Shown here piece after piece: positions 28,919-40,200 of a DNA stretch of 64,000 bases. The stretch comes from Diacronema lutheri (taxonomy: Eukaryota; Haptophyta; Pavlovophyceae; Pavlovales; Pavlovaceae). How positions within the stretch are numbered: the first letter of the stretch is position 1; every line of letters starts with the position of its first letter. The notes under the pieces were generated by a model. That model made no database searches. It was not told where the DNA came from and saw nothing but the letters and a program-made list of their open reading frames with translations. The DNA lies in assembly GCA_019448385.1 (NCBI GenBank), contig JAGTXO010000009.1, forward strand, positions 62,001 to 126,000, given 5' to 3'. The position numbers were made by a program, and so were the translations under genes.

Positions 28919-31900
28919 CCGGCGCGGAGATGCACCGCCTCGCCGCCCTGACGCAGGGCGCGGGGTACGGTAACGTCGTGCTGGCCAAGCTGGGCGAGCC
29001 CGGCTTCGCGGGGACGACATGGCACATGACGTCGGGCGTGGAGAACCAGTTGCACGCGGTACGAGCGGCCGCGCGCGCGTACGCGCTCGACGGCTGGGGC
29101 GGCGTGTACAATGCGGACGAGGACTTTGCCGTCTTCGAGGGCTTGCCGCGGCTCGCCGCGCCCGAACCGCTCGCGGCCATCGCCGGCGGGTCGGCGGACG
29201 CGGTGTTCTGCTGGCGGTCCGGCCGGTCCGTCATCGGCGAGGTGAAGACGGTTCACTTCGATGGCGACCGCGCCGCTGCCATCGTCCACGCGCGGGCGCT
29301 GCGCGTCAAGCCCGATTGGCGCTCGCAGCCCAGGATCTACGAGGCGGCGTGCGGCGCGGAGGGCACGGTGCTGCTCGTGTGGGTCGTGCCCGACCGTCAC
29401 AAGAACCCGCGGCTGGACTGGGCGCCGATTCTCGTCGTGATCCACCTGCCCGCCGACCCCGACTGGCTCGCGCGCGCCACGCCGGCGATCGTGAAGGCGT
29501 GGCGCGAGGTCGAGGACGGACGCGCGCTCGCGGAGGCGCGCGGCGTGCCGCAGCACCTCGCCTACACGCTAAGCCCACGCTTCCGAGGCACCGCGCCGCG
29601 CGGCGCCGCGCGCGTGCCGCCGCGCCTCGGCGCGAGCGACGCGCGCGAGGCGCGCGCGCTCGCGGCGCTCGTGTCGGCGCTCATGTTCGTGCCGGCCTGG
29701 CGGCGCGCGGTGCGCGCGGCGAGCCGCGCCCCCGACAGTGGCGCCGCGGCCGTCGCGCGCGCGCTCGCGCGCCTGCACAACGCGCTCGAGCCCGATGACG
29801 AGAGCGCGCCCGAGTCGGCGCGCGTCGCGCCGCTCGCCGCCGCGCTCGAGCAGTCGGCGGGCTGGCCGGCGGGCACGGCGCGCGGCTTGTCGGCCGACGG
29901 CGCGCTGCGCGCGCTGCTCGACGTGCTGCGCGCGTGCGGCGCGAGCGACGAGCTCGAGCGCGCGCTGCGCGGCGGCGAGCCGCCGGCGCCGGGCGCGCCC
30001 TCGGCGCGCGGCGCGTCGGCCGCGTGGCCGCTCGTCGCGCTGCGCGCCGCCGACGCGCGCGGCGCGAGCGCCAGCGCCGCCGTGTCGCGCGCGCTCGGCG
30101 CGCACGGGGTGCGCAACCCGCCGCGGCTCGTCGTCGTGCACGTCGCGGACGCGACCGAGTCGCTGCTCGAGATGCCCGAGCGGCTCGCGCTGCGCGTCGC
30201 GCGCGGCGCCGAGCCGGCCGAGCCGACCGCGGACGCCGCCGGGGCCGACGCCGACGCCGAGCCCGCCGCCGTGCTCAGGCTGGTCGCCGTCGTGCTGCGC
30301 GACGCGTGCGACGACAAGGAGCGGCTCGTCGCCTGCGCTGCCCTCGCGCCCGGCGATCGCGACTGGATGCGCGTTGCCGCCGCGAGCAGGCGCGCGTGCA
30401 CCGCGAGGGTCGCGCTCGAGGGCCGCGCGCTGCTGCTCGTGTACGCGGCCGAGCCGGACGGCGCGCGCGCGCGCGGCGGCGGCGCGAGCGCGCGCGCGGC
30501 GGGCGCGCCGGCCGGCGCGCCCGGCGCGCCGAGCGCGGAGCCGGCCGGCGAGTCGCGCGGCCGCCGCGTCGCGCCGCACCTGCCGCCGCTGCCGCGCAAG
30601 CGCAAGCGCGATGCCGAGGCGCGCGCGCGGCTCGCGGCCGACACCGCGCGCGTCGACGCGGCGGCGCGATTCGGCGGTCCGCCGCTCACGTACACGTGTG
30701 GCGGGCGGCCGCTGTCGACGCACGACGTGCGCGCGCTCCAGGGCAAGTACACCGAGGTGCCTTCGATCGTCGTCGAGGCCGAGCTCGGCGCGATCAACCG
30801 CGCCGCGGACAAAGCCGGCCGGCCGTGGAGGACGGCCGGTCCGGCCGTCGCGCGCGCGCTGCTCGCCGCCGTCGCCGACGGCGGCGGCGAGCCCAATCGC
30901 GCGCAGGCCGCGCTGGACGAGCACGGCCTCGGCGAGTGCACGCACCTCGCGCTGCTCTTCGCCAGCACCAATCGACGGGTCGGCGCGGCCGTCGTGGTCG
31001 TCGTGCGCGACGGCGAGGGCGGCTGGGTGCAGCACTACAACCCGACCGCCGCGCCGGAGCGCGCCACGGGGGCCAAGCCGATCGCCGTGCGCGAGCGCGC
31101 CAAGGAGATCGAGCGCCAGGCGGAGCAGCTCGTCTGCGGGCTCGCGCGCGCGCTCCGCCTGCGCGCGCTTCCGCCCGTCGACGGCGCTGCGCCGGCGACC
31201 GCGCGGTCGGCGCAGCCGACGGCGCACGGGCGCGCGGTCGGCGGCCGCTGGCGCGTCGAGCGCAAGGCGGATTCGCGCGCCGCCTGCGTCGTGGTCATGT
31301 CCTGGCTCGCGCTCGGCGCGCGTGACGCCGCCGCCGACGTCGGCGGCGGCGGCGGCGGCGTCGGCGGCGGCGATGGCGGCGGCGACCAGAGCGCGCTCGC
31401 TGCCGCGGCGAGCGTGCTTGCGCTCAACGTGCACGCGACTGCGCAGCTCGCCGAGTACCGCGCGGCGGTGTTTGCGCTCATCCTGCGCGAGACGGCAGCG
31501 CAGCTGCGAACGCGCGACGCGGCGGTGACGCAGCAGCCGGTCGCGTCCGCGCCGGCGTCGGCGGCGCCGACGCCGGGGGAGGCTCGTGCGCGGTGCCTGA
31601 ACGAGCTCAAGGCATCGGGCGGCAAGCATGCGGTCGTGACGCCCGCCGCCATTGACGGCGTGCTCGCCCAGGTGCGCGACCCGGCGCGCGGGTTCCGCGC
31701 CTTCTTCGGCCCGGGCGAGACGCGCGCGCTGCTCGACGCGCGCGACGCACGGCACGAGGCCGCGCAAGAGCGGCTGCGCGAGTGTCTCGACGGTACCGAC
31801 TGCGACGCGCTGCTGCTCGTCCACTCGCCGAGCGACGGCGCCGACCCGCAGCTTCTCCTCCTGCTCGCCGCCGACGAGCACGGCGCAGGTCCGAGCGGCC

Positions 31901-34900
31901 GCTGGCGCCGGTTCCTCCTGCTCGAGCGCGCGCCGCGCGATGGCGCGGCGGGCGCGGCGGCGACAAGATGGGCGGGCGGGCTCGTCGCGCGTTTGTTCGG
32001 CGGCGACGCGACGCTCGAGCAGCTGCGCCGGTCGGAGCGCTCGCGTGCGTACGTGCCGCCCGCCGGCCGCGCGGGCGTGTGGGCGCTCGCGCTCGCGCTG
32101 TGCGTGCTGCGCGTGGAGCGCGGCGGCCTGCTGGGCAACGCCGGGCGCGTGTGGCCGCGCGAGCGCGACGCGCAGGCGGCCGGCTGGATGCTCGAGGCGT
32201 GGCTGCGCGCGGAGGCCAAGCGCGAGGCCGCTCTCCGCAAGCCGCCGGTGAGCACCGCGCCGGCGTCCGGGCGCGGCGCGGCGGCGGCGCGGCCGCGCGC
32301 GGGCGGCGCGGTCGGCGGGGGCGTGCTCGCGTGCGGCGAGTGCGCGGAGCCGGCCGCGACGCCGCGCCGCGCCGCGCGGACGGCCGCGCCGGCGGCCGGC
32401 GCGGCCAACGCGTCCGCCTGCGCGTGCTGCGCGAGCGCCGAGCCGCCGGCCGAGCCGCCGGACGCGACGGGCGAGCGCATCGCTTGCCTGCAGAAGCCGA
32501 AGGGCTGGCGCACGGAGTACCGGACCCTGGAGCTCAGCGACGGCGCCTTTCGCGGGCGGGCAAAGTACGGCGTCAAGCTGATGCACGTCGTGGACGAGGC
32601 GAACGCCAGCACGCGCATGACGTACAACGTGCTCAACGACCGCGCGCACACATCGCTGCCGAACGCCGGGCAGTGCTCGCCCGGCGACGAGCTGCAGCGC
32701 CCAGACGACGAGCTGAAGGGCTACCCCAAGGGCAAGGACGACGTGGACAACCTGATCCGCCAGATCGAGCTGCCGCCCGACCAGAAGGGCGGCCATCCGC
32801 TCGGCGAGGCCAACGCGGCGCAACGGGCGCGCAACCAGCGGCACATTGACCGGCTGTCGCAGGGCGACGCGCCGACGGCGCGCTCGCACCCTTCGCTAAA
32901 AGGCTGCGTCGACGCCGAGGCGGAGAAGATCTTCACCGCGTACAAGATGCACCCGCGCCGCGTCGCGTACAAGCTGCTGCGCAAGCTGCTGCGCGCGGCG
33001 ATCGACGCGGGCGAGGCCGCCAAGCCGCGCGGCGCGCGCACGTCGAATGAGCAGCGCGACGCGGACGTCGCGACGCTGCTCAAGCTGCTGTGGTCCGGCG
33101 ACACGGCCGGCGCGGCGCCGCGGCTGCCGCCCGCGCTCGCGCAGCACGCCGACTGGCTCGTGCTCCCATGCGACTACAGCACGGATGACCCCAAGGTCAG
33201 GCACACGACCAACTACTTCCTGACGGTGCGCGCGCGCGCGCGCGCGCGCGCGCGCCGCGCGGCGCGCGCGGGGACGGAGGGGGCTACGCACGGGCCCGCC
33301 GCGCGACGGTGGCCGCGCCGTCCGCGCGGCGCGCGCGCGTGCCGCGGCGCGCCCCGCGCGCGCGCGCTCCGCGGCGTGGCGCCGCGGCCGGGCATGGACG
33401 GGCGCGCGCCGCGCGGACGACGTGCCGCGCGCGCGCGCAGCAGGGCCACGGCGCGCGGAGCGCTCGACGGCGCTGATGGCGTGCTCCCCGACCTCCACCC
33501 CCCCCCCCCCTCCCTCCCTTCCTTCCCTTGCGTGCGCCGCGCAGCCGGATAAGGCGGCGATGGGCGCGTCGCTGCTCGCGCGCCTCGCGATGCTCTACAC
33601 GCACGTCACCGGCGAGCCGCCGCCGTACGCGCTCTGCCCCCGGCGCGGGAGCATGCAGAAGCGCTTTGTCGACCTGTCCGCGCAGGACCTGTACCTCCTG
33701 CTCGACGAGGACGACAAGGCCTTCGTCCGCGAGTGGGCGCGCAAGCTGCCGACGGCCGACGGCGTGCCGCACGACGACCCGCACAGCGCGACCAGCGACC
33801 CGCGCGTCAGGGACATGATCTTCTCCCACTTCGTCAGCCTCGACGAGCGGGCGATGCGGTGGACGGGCCAGCAGCTGCCCGGCAGCGACGTGACGGCGGA
33901 GCAGCGGCCCACGTATGTCGGCACCGCCGTCCCACCCGCGACCGCGTCCGCCGGACCGCAGCCGGCGGTGTACATGCGCCACAACGGCCACGCCTGGCAG
34001 GTGGTCGTGCCGGTGTTCAAGCCGCCGCCGCCCGGCGGCAGCAAGTCCTTCCTCGACGATTGGCGCGATCCCAACGGCACGTTCGACGAGGCGACGCCCG
34101 AGCAGCTGGCCGAGGCGATCGAGGTGAACGGCCTCAAGACGGCCACGGTGGACCCCGGCTCCGACGGCTTCGTGACGTACGCGCCGAACGGACACGGGCT
34201 CGAGCCCACCTCGGTTCGCCTCACGCAGCGCGAGCGCGCCGCGCGCGCGGGGCACGCGCGCGAGCGCAGCAAGCTCGAAGGCGCGCGGCAACGGCCGCTC
34301 GTCGAGCCGGGCGCGCGCGCCGGCCCGTCGGGGCCGGGCGGCGCGCGGTCGCGCGCGCCGCGTGCTCCGCCGACGGCGGCCGCGCTCGAGGCGGATCTCG
34401 GCGCGGCGCACGGCGGGCGCACCGCGCTCGGCGCGAACGACCAGGCCGCCTACGCGCGCGCGCACGAGCGCGTGCGACGGGCTACGCTGCCCGTGTACGG
34501 CGCGCGCGCGCGGCTGCGCGCGCGCAAGCGGCGCGGCGGCGCGGGCCGGCGCGAGTGCGCGCGCGCGGCGGCGCGGATCGTGCGCGCGCACGCGACCGAC
34601 CGAGGGCTGCGGCCAGACCAGCTGCTCGTGCTCTTCGGCGATTGGCTCCACCGGTCGCGCGGCGGCGGCTGCGTGCGCGGCAAGCCGCCGGCGCTCGGCG
34701 TCGGCGTGCTGTGCGCGCTGCGCCGGCGCGGCGTCGCGGCGACGCTCGTGCCCGAGCCGCTCAGCTCCAAGTGCTGTTCGCAGCTGCGCGAGGTGCGGGG
34801 CGCGCCCGCTGCGAGCGCGGCGCCGGCCGCCGACGCCGGCGCAGGCGCTCCCGCCGACGACGGCGCGCCGACGACGGCGGACGAGGCGGCGGGGCAGCCG

Positions 34901-35505
34901 CCGCCGCTGCAGCGATGCGGAGGCACGCTGCACCCGTACGCGCGCAGCTCGCCGAGCGGCCGCGGCGCGTGGCGGGCGACGCGGTGCGACGCGTGCGGCA
35001 TCATCTACCACCGCGACTGGACGGCGGCGCGCTGCATCTACCACGATGTGCTCGACATGGTCGCCGACCACCTCGGCAGGCATGAGCGCATCACGTCCGA
35101 GCCCGGCCGCTTCAAGCGCGTCAAGGCCTTTTGGCAGCGCGCCCTCGGTCGCGAGAGAGAGCACGACAAGGGCGAGCTGCAGGTGGACGAAGACGAGGCG
35201 GGCGGCGGCGGCGGCGGCGGCGGCGGCGGTTCCGGCGGCGGCGGTGGCGGCGGAGGTGCCGGCAGCCGCGGCGGCGGCGCCGGCGGCGGCGGTGCCGGCA
35301 GCCGCGGCGGCGGCGCCGGCGCCGGCGGCGGCGGCGGCGCCGGCGTCAGCGGCAGCGGCGTTGGCGTCCTCGGCGGCGGCCGCGGCGGCGGCCGCGGCGG
35401 CGGACGCAGCGGCGGCCGCGGCCGCGGCCGCGGCCGCGGCCGCGGCCGCAGCGGCGGTGCTGGTGCTGCCGGCGCCGCCGACGGTGCCGCAGCCGCTGCC
35501 GCACA

Positions 35506-35538
<33 letters not shown>

Positions 35539-35944
35539 TGCCGCTGCCGGCACCGGCACGACCGGCGGCAACGCGCGAGGTTCGCTCGCGTCCGCACGCG
35601 ACGCGGCGCCGGAGGCGAAGCGCCAGCGTCGCGTCAGCACGGCAGCCGCGAACGGCGCAGCCCCTCGCCGGTCGGCGGCGACCTTGCGGCGGGGCGGCTC
35701 GGCCAGCCCGAGCACGCGCGCCACGCCCCTGGGCCCGAAGCGGGCACGGGCGAGCCGCAGTGGCGCACAGGACGCGACCGCCGCCGTGCGCGCGCGCGCG
35801 CACGCGGCGCCGCGCGTGGCGGCGCCGCGCGGCGGCGCAGCCGGTGGCGCGACGAAGCGCGCCTGCCACACCCTGCTGAGAACAACGCTTCATGGCGATC
35901 TTCAGCCTCAGCACGAGCCGCTTGCGGCTTCGCACGCCCCGTAA
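28915..35944 (+). CDS. ORF B: giant protein with PD-(D/E)XK-like nuclease and C-terminal Fanzor (TnpB-like RuvC) nuclease
   Basis: Exons 28915-33225 and 33545-35944 (319-bp intron, GTGCGC to GCGCAG, phase 0), about 2,236 aa. Near the N-terminus, GSADAVF (Asp at 29197) followed by GEVKT (Glu 29239, Lys 29245) fits a PD-(D/E)XK nuclease. After Trp-centred modules and a Cys-rich patch (about 32320-32450) comes the Fanzor-like part. RuvC-I is DPGSDGFVTYAPNG (Asp 34151), followed by LTQRERAARAGHARER. Then come FGDWLHRS and VPEPLSSKCCS with RuvC-II Glu (34754). CDACG leads to YHRDWTAARCI with RuvC-III Asp (35015). The CxxC partner expected after SSKCC is Leu. The tail (35197-35944) is Gly/RGG/Ala-rich with KRQRR-type basic clusters, suggesting RNA binding and nuclear targeting. 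Fanzors are eukaryotic RNA-guided nucleases of mobile elements. The start could be upstream if ORFs A and B are fused. Confidence 0.75.
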
Positions 35945-36051
35945 GGGTCGTATATACGACAGCAGGTAGCGCCCTCTATACGATGTCGCCCGGACCCCCC
36001 CCCCCCCCCCGGGCCCCCCTCTAGATCTCCTGCGCGCCAGATTCTTACGGT
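35945..36051. repeat. Palindrome and poly-C tract between convergent genes
   Basis: GTCGTATATACGAC (35947-35960) is a perfect 14-bp palindrome starting three bases after the stop codon of ORF B; a partial copy, CTATACGAT, follows near 35976. A C run lies at about 35995-36010. TnpB/Fanzor guide RNAs usually derive from the element end near the ORF, so this gap is where one might lie. No clear guide-RNA fold was recognised by eye. Confidence 0.35.
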
Positions 36052-37248
36052 TCAGCACCGCGCGAGCAGCTCGTCCAGCTTGGCGCGCTGCGCGTCCGTG
36101 GGCGAAGCGCCGAGCGCGGCTGTCGCTTCGGCGCGTGCGCGTGCACTGTCACCCATCCTGTGCGCGAGCTGCGCGAGCAGCAGCCGCGGCTGCACAGAGC
36201 GCGGCGACGCTGCGCCCCAGCGCGCGACGCAGATGCGCACGGCTTCGGACAGCGCGCGCTCCGCTTCACCCAGCCGGCCCGCGGACGCGTGCGCCTCGCC
36301 TGTGCGCGCGGCGCGCGTGGAAATTTAAAAAAAAGGGGGGGGGGGCAGTAGCAGCATATGGGCATCAGCCAAGCGCGCGCGGCCGAGCGCGGCAGGGCGC
36401 GGCGCTGCGGCGGCGCGGCGCACCAAGCCGCACGAGGATCGCCGCGAGCGCGGGCGACTTCTTCGGCTCCTCCGCGACGGCCTCGCGGAGCGTCGTCGCA
36501 GCGCGCGCGTAGAGCTCGGCAGCAGCCGTTACATCTCCACCATCCTCGCGGATCGCTGCGAGCGCGAGCAGGCAGGTGGTCGTCGTGCGGTGCGCGGGGC
36601 CGGCGGTCTTCTCGAAGAGCGAGAGCGCGCGCTCGTATAGCGGGATCGATTCGGCCACGCGCCCCGTGCGACGCAGCAGCTGCGGCGAGCAGGGTCGCGC
36701 ACACCGCGAGGACGCGCGGCGGGATGCACGGCATCGCGTGAGCGGCGGCCTGCGCTGACGCCTGCCGCTCGCGCTTCGTGACGAGGCGATGAAGCGGCCC
36801 GCACCGGTCGAATGGCACACGCGCCCTGCAAGCATGGTGGGCGCGCAAAGGGCGCGCGGCACTCGCAGCGCACCTCGGCCAGGTTGTGCATCGACGTGGC
36901 GACAGGCGGCGACTCGTTGCCAAAGTAGGAGGCCTTCTCAAGCGCGGCGCGCAGCTCGACCTCCGCCTGCAAGCGCTCGCCTGCGCTCCACGCGGCCTTG
37001 GCGCGCTCGATCGTCGCCTTCCAGTCCTCGACGCGAGCAATGTTGACATCCAGGTTGCGCGCGGTCAGGTCGCCGTTCGCCTCCGCCTCGGCCGCGGCTG
37101 CCGCGGAAGCAGGGCCGCGCGGCGGCGGTTGCACGCGCGCGGGTGGCGCGTCGCACCTGGCCCACGCGGCCGTCCCTACGGCGAAAGCGCCCGCGGCCGA
37201 GGCCACGGCGCCACGAAGCGCGCCTTGACGGACGATGGCCCTCAGCAT
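36052..37248 (-). CDS. Organelle-targeted TPR repeat protein
   Basis: Three exons: 37248-36874, 36679-36424 and 36299-36052, phases consistent, 292 aa. The N-terminus MLRAIVRQGALRGAVASAAG is basic, Ala-rich and lacks acids, as in mitochondrial or plastid presequences. The body has kinesin-light-chain-type tetratricopeptide repeats: VATSMHNLAE|LLRRTGRVAE, SIPLYERALSLFEKTAGP, TAAELYARAATTLREAV, GRLGEAERALSEAVRICVA and LAQLAHRMGDSARARAEA. Both introns fall inside helix-turn-helix units and restore the repeat exactly, which supports the joins. TPR arrays bind protein partners; no partner can be named. It is convergent with the Fanzor gene (107 bp) and lies 42 bp downstream of the NADPH oxidase stop. 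Confidence 0.8.
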
Positions 37249-37290
37249 GGGTGCGCGCGGTCTCTAGGAAGGCGGGAAACGGCGTCGTCT

Positions 37291-40200
37291 CTAGAAGTTC
37301 TCAGAGTGCAGCCGGAAGAGCGTGCCCGTCCGCTCGTCCGAGTGCTCGGCGCACGCCTCGGCGAGCTGCTCGCCGATCGCGGGCGCGCCGCAAAAGATGA
37401 CGCCGACGCGCTCGCCCTCAAAAGCGTGCTTGACGCGCGCAAACTCGTGGCCCCAGCGCGGTCGTCCGGCGTGCACGCGCACGTACGGCTCGCCGTGCTC
37501 GTCGGTGACGGACTGGAGCTGCCGCAGCACGTCGCTCACGTCGCCGCGCGCCTCGGTGCGCAGCGCCTCGGCGGTCGTGCCCGTGAGGTAGAGCGTGATG
37601 TCGAGCGTGCGGCTCCCCTCGGCGGCCGCCTCCTCCTCTCGCGCGAGCTCGCGGCTCTCCGCCTCGAGCTCAGCGAGCCGCGCGGCGAGCGGGTCGACCG
37701 GCGCGTGTGCTGCGCGCCCCGAAATGCGCGAGATCCGCTCGCCGATCGCGTCCATCTTGCCACAGGCCTTGTGCAACGCTGGTGTCGGTGGCGCGCGCGC
37801 CTCGAGCTGCTCACGCTCGTCGTCGAGCGCGAGGCGGCGTGCGACGATCTGCGCCTTGTGCTGCGGCGAGAGCGCGTACGATCCGTTGTGTGCGAGTTGG
37901 CGCGCCTTGAAGTGCGGCAGCCTCAGGAGGAGCCACTTGAACGCGGACACGTCCTCGCGCCGTGCGACCCACACAAAGTGGATGTGGAACGGCTGGAAGC
38001 CGAGCAGCCAGCGGTGCATCACCGTTCCCGCCAAAATCGACGCGAGCGGCGTCACGCCGATGCCTGCGCCCACGCACAGCACCTGCCTGTACGTAAGGAA
38101 GGCCTGCGACGGCGCGCCGTGCGGGCCATCGACGCGGAAGAAGGGCCGGCCGTCGGGCCCGATCACCTTGCCCTCCTGCGGCGTGCCATCCGCAGAGTTG
38201 GCGCGCGTCGTCAGCGTGAGTGTGGGCAGGCCCTTTGGGTTGAGCAAAGTCAAATACTCGCACACGCGCCACGTCCACGAGGCGCGGTCGGGGACGACGC
38301 TGCGCGCGGCGGGGCGAGGAACGACGGTGTGAGGCCAAGAAGCGCCGGAGCGCGCGCTGCGCGCCATGCAGCCGTTGCAGGGCGGCGCGCGCAGGCTGCG
38401 CTGCACAGACGTGCAGCGCACGGAGCGCGGCGACAGGGTGTGCTGGCGTACCGGATGTTCACCTCGAGGTAGTCGTCCTGCGGCGCTGACGCGATTGTGA
38501 ACGGGTGCCACTCCCAGCTCGAAACGTGCGGGCAGCAGAGGTAAAGGTATTGCCCTTCCAGAAAGTCCATCGCCGAGCGCGCCTGATTGCCGCCGACGCC
38601 GCGCCGGTTGTCAAAGCGGAGCGTAAAGACCGCGGGCTCGCGCGAAGGCGCACGCGCCGTGCCCGCGGCGCGCAGCGCGGCCTCGTCCACGAGTGCTGCG
38701 TGCGGCGTGCTCGCAAAGTCCGCCCAGCCGAAGAGCCGCGCCCATCCGCCCGCGCGCGCAGCCGCTGAGGCGGCGTGGCTGCGTGGCGCCGCCCCCGCCG
38801 CTACGCCGCCGGGCGGCGGTGCCGAGCCGCCGCCGCCGCCGCCGCCGCCGCTTTTGGCGCCGCTGCGCTGCGCGGGCGCGCTGGCACCCGCGCCGATCGG
38901 CGCCATGCCACTCGGCTCGCGCTCGCTCGCGCGCTGCGCCGCGCCGTGCGTCTGCGCGGGCGGCCCCGCCTCGGCGTAAAACCACAGCACGGAGTGCAGC
39001 GCGACGAGCCGACGGCCGCGCGCGAACGCGCGCCACAGCCGCTCCGCAAGGTACAGCGCGAACGAGATCGCGCCCCACCGCCAAAAGTGCTCGCCGTGCC
39101 CAAGGAGCAGCGCGTAGAAGGGCACGAAGAGGTGGTGCGCCAGCCTGCGGGGAGGAGCCGTCGCACGGCGCGGCGCGCGCGTGTTTGCAATGCGACGCGG
39201 GGAGCCGCCGCCGCCGCACGGCGCGCGCCGCGCCGCTCGCGCCCCAGCCGCACGGCGCCCCACCAGAACGTCTCGTAGTGCGCGCGCCGGACGCTCTCGC
39301 TCGCGGCGGCGACGAGCACGATGAGGATGGCGAGGAGCACGTGGCCGCTGAAGCCGTACCAGAGCGACGGCGAGTAGGCCATCACCTCGGCCCGGCCGGT
39401 CGGCCAGCTGCCCGCGCGGAAGTAAGTCGAGGCGTAGGCGTAGTTTGCCCAGTGGCACGTCGCGTGCGCGACGGTGCAGATGACGACCGCGTGCCGCGCG
39501 ATCGCCCTGTGCGCGGCCACGTTCTTGTCGAGCGGGATCAGCCGCGGTACGAGGCGGCTGCACGAGAGTGGTAGGTATGCCGCGGCCGAGTGGAGCGCCG
39601 AACCGAGCGAGCGGAGCACGGGCAGCAGCAGCAGCATGCAGTTGAGGTTGAGCAGCTGCCCGAAGCCCTTGGCCGCCGCGTAGTAGCTCGTACGCCCGAC
39701 GCCCGTGCGCGCGTGCCTCCACACGGCCTCGCCGAAGAGCGCGGCTGAGAGCAGCACATATGCGCCAAGCCAGAAGCGGCGCGGGAACGTGTCAGCGCGC
39801 ACCTGCGCGCCGTACCACTCACGCGCCGCGCCCGCCGTCAGCGCGGTTGCGTGCGACGCCGCGCCGCGCGCGGCGGTACGCAGCGTCGCGCGAAGCGTCG
39901 CGCGCTGCTCGGTGCGCGCGGCCCGAGCGCCCGCCGCGCCCGACGACGCGCCCGCCGCGCTGCTCGCCACGCTGATCCCGTCGGCGTCGGCGGACGCGTG
40001 CGCGTCGGCGCGCTCGTCGGGCGCGCTCACGGAGACAGCCGCGTACCTGCCCGCCGCGCACCCGCCGCCGCCCGCGCGCCGGTCCGCCTTGGTGCCCAGC
40101 CGCGCGTCCGGCGCGGCGGCACACGTGGGCGCGGCGGCCTCGGCGTCGTCGGCCACGGGCTCGAGCGCGCGCGGCACGCTCGGAACGGGCCGGACGCGCG

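Noticed and set aside
38801-39263. Continuation of the minus-strand NADPH oxidase frame past 39264
   Set aside because: Splicing at 39264/39144 restores FWLAHHLF; the read-through frame is Arg/Ala-rich and loses the heme His pair.
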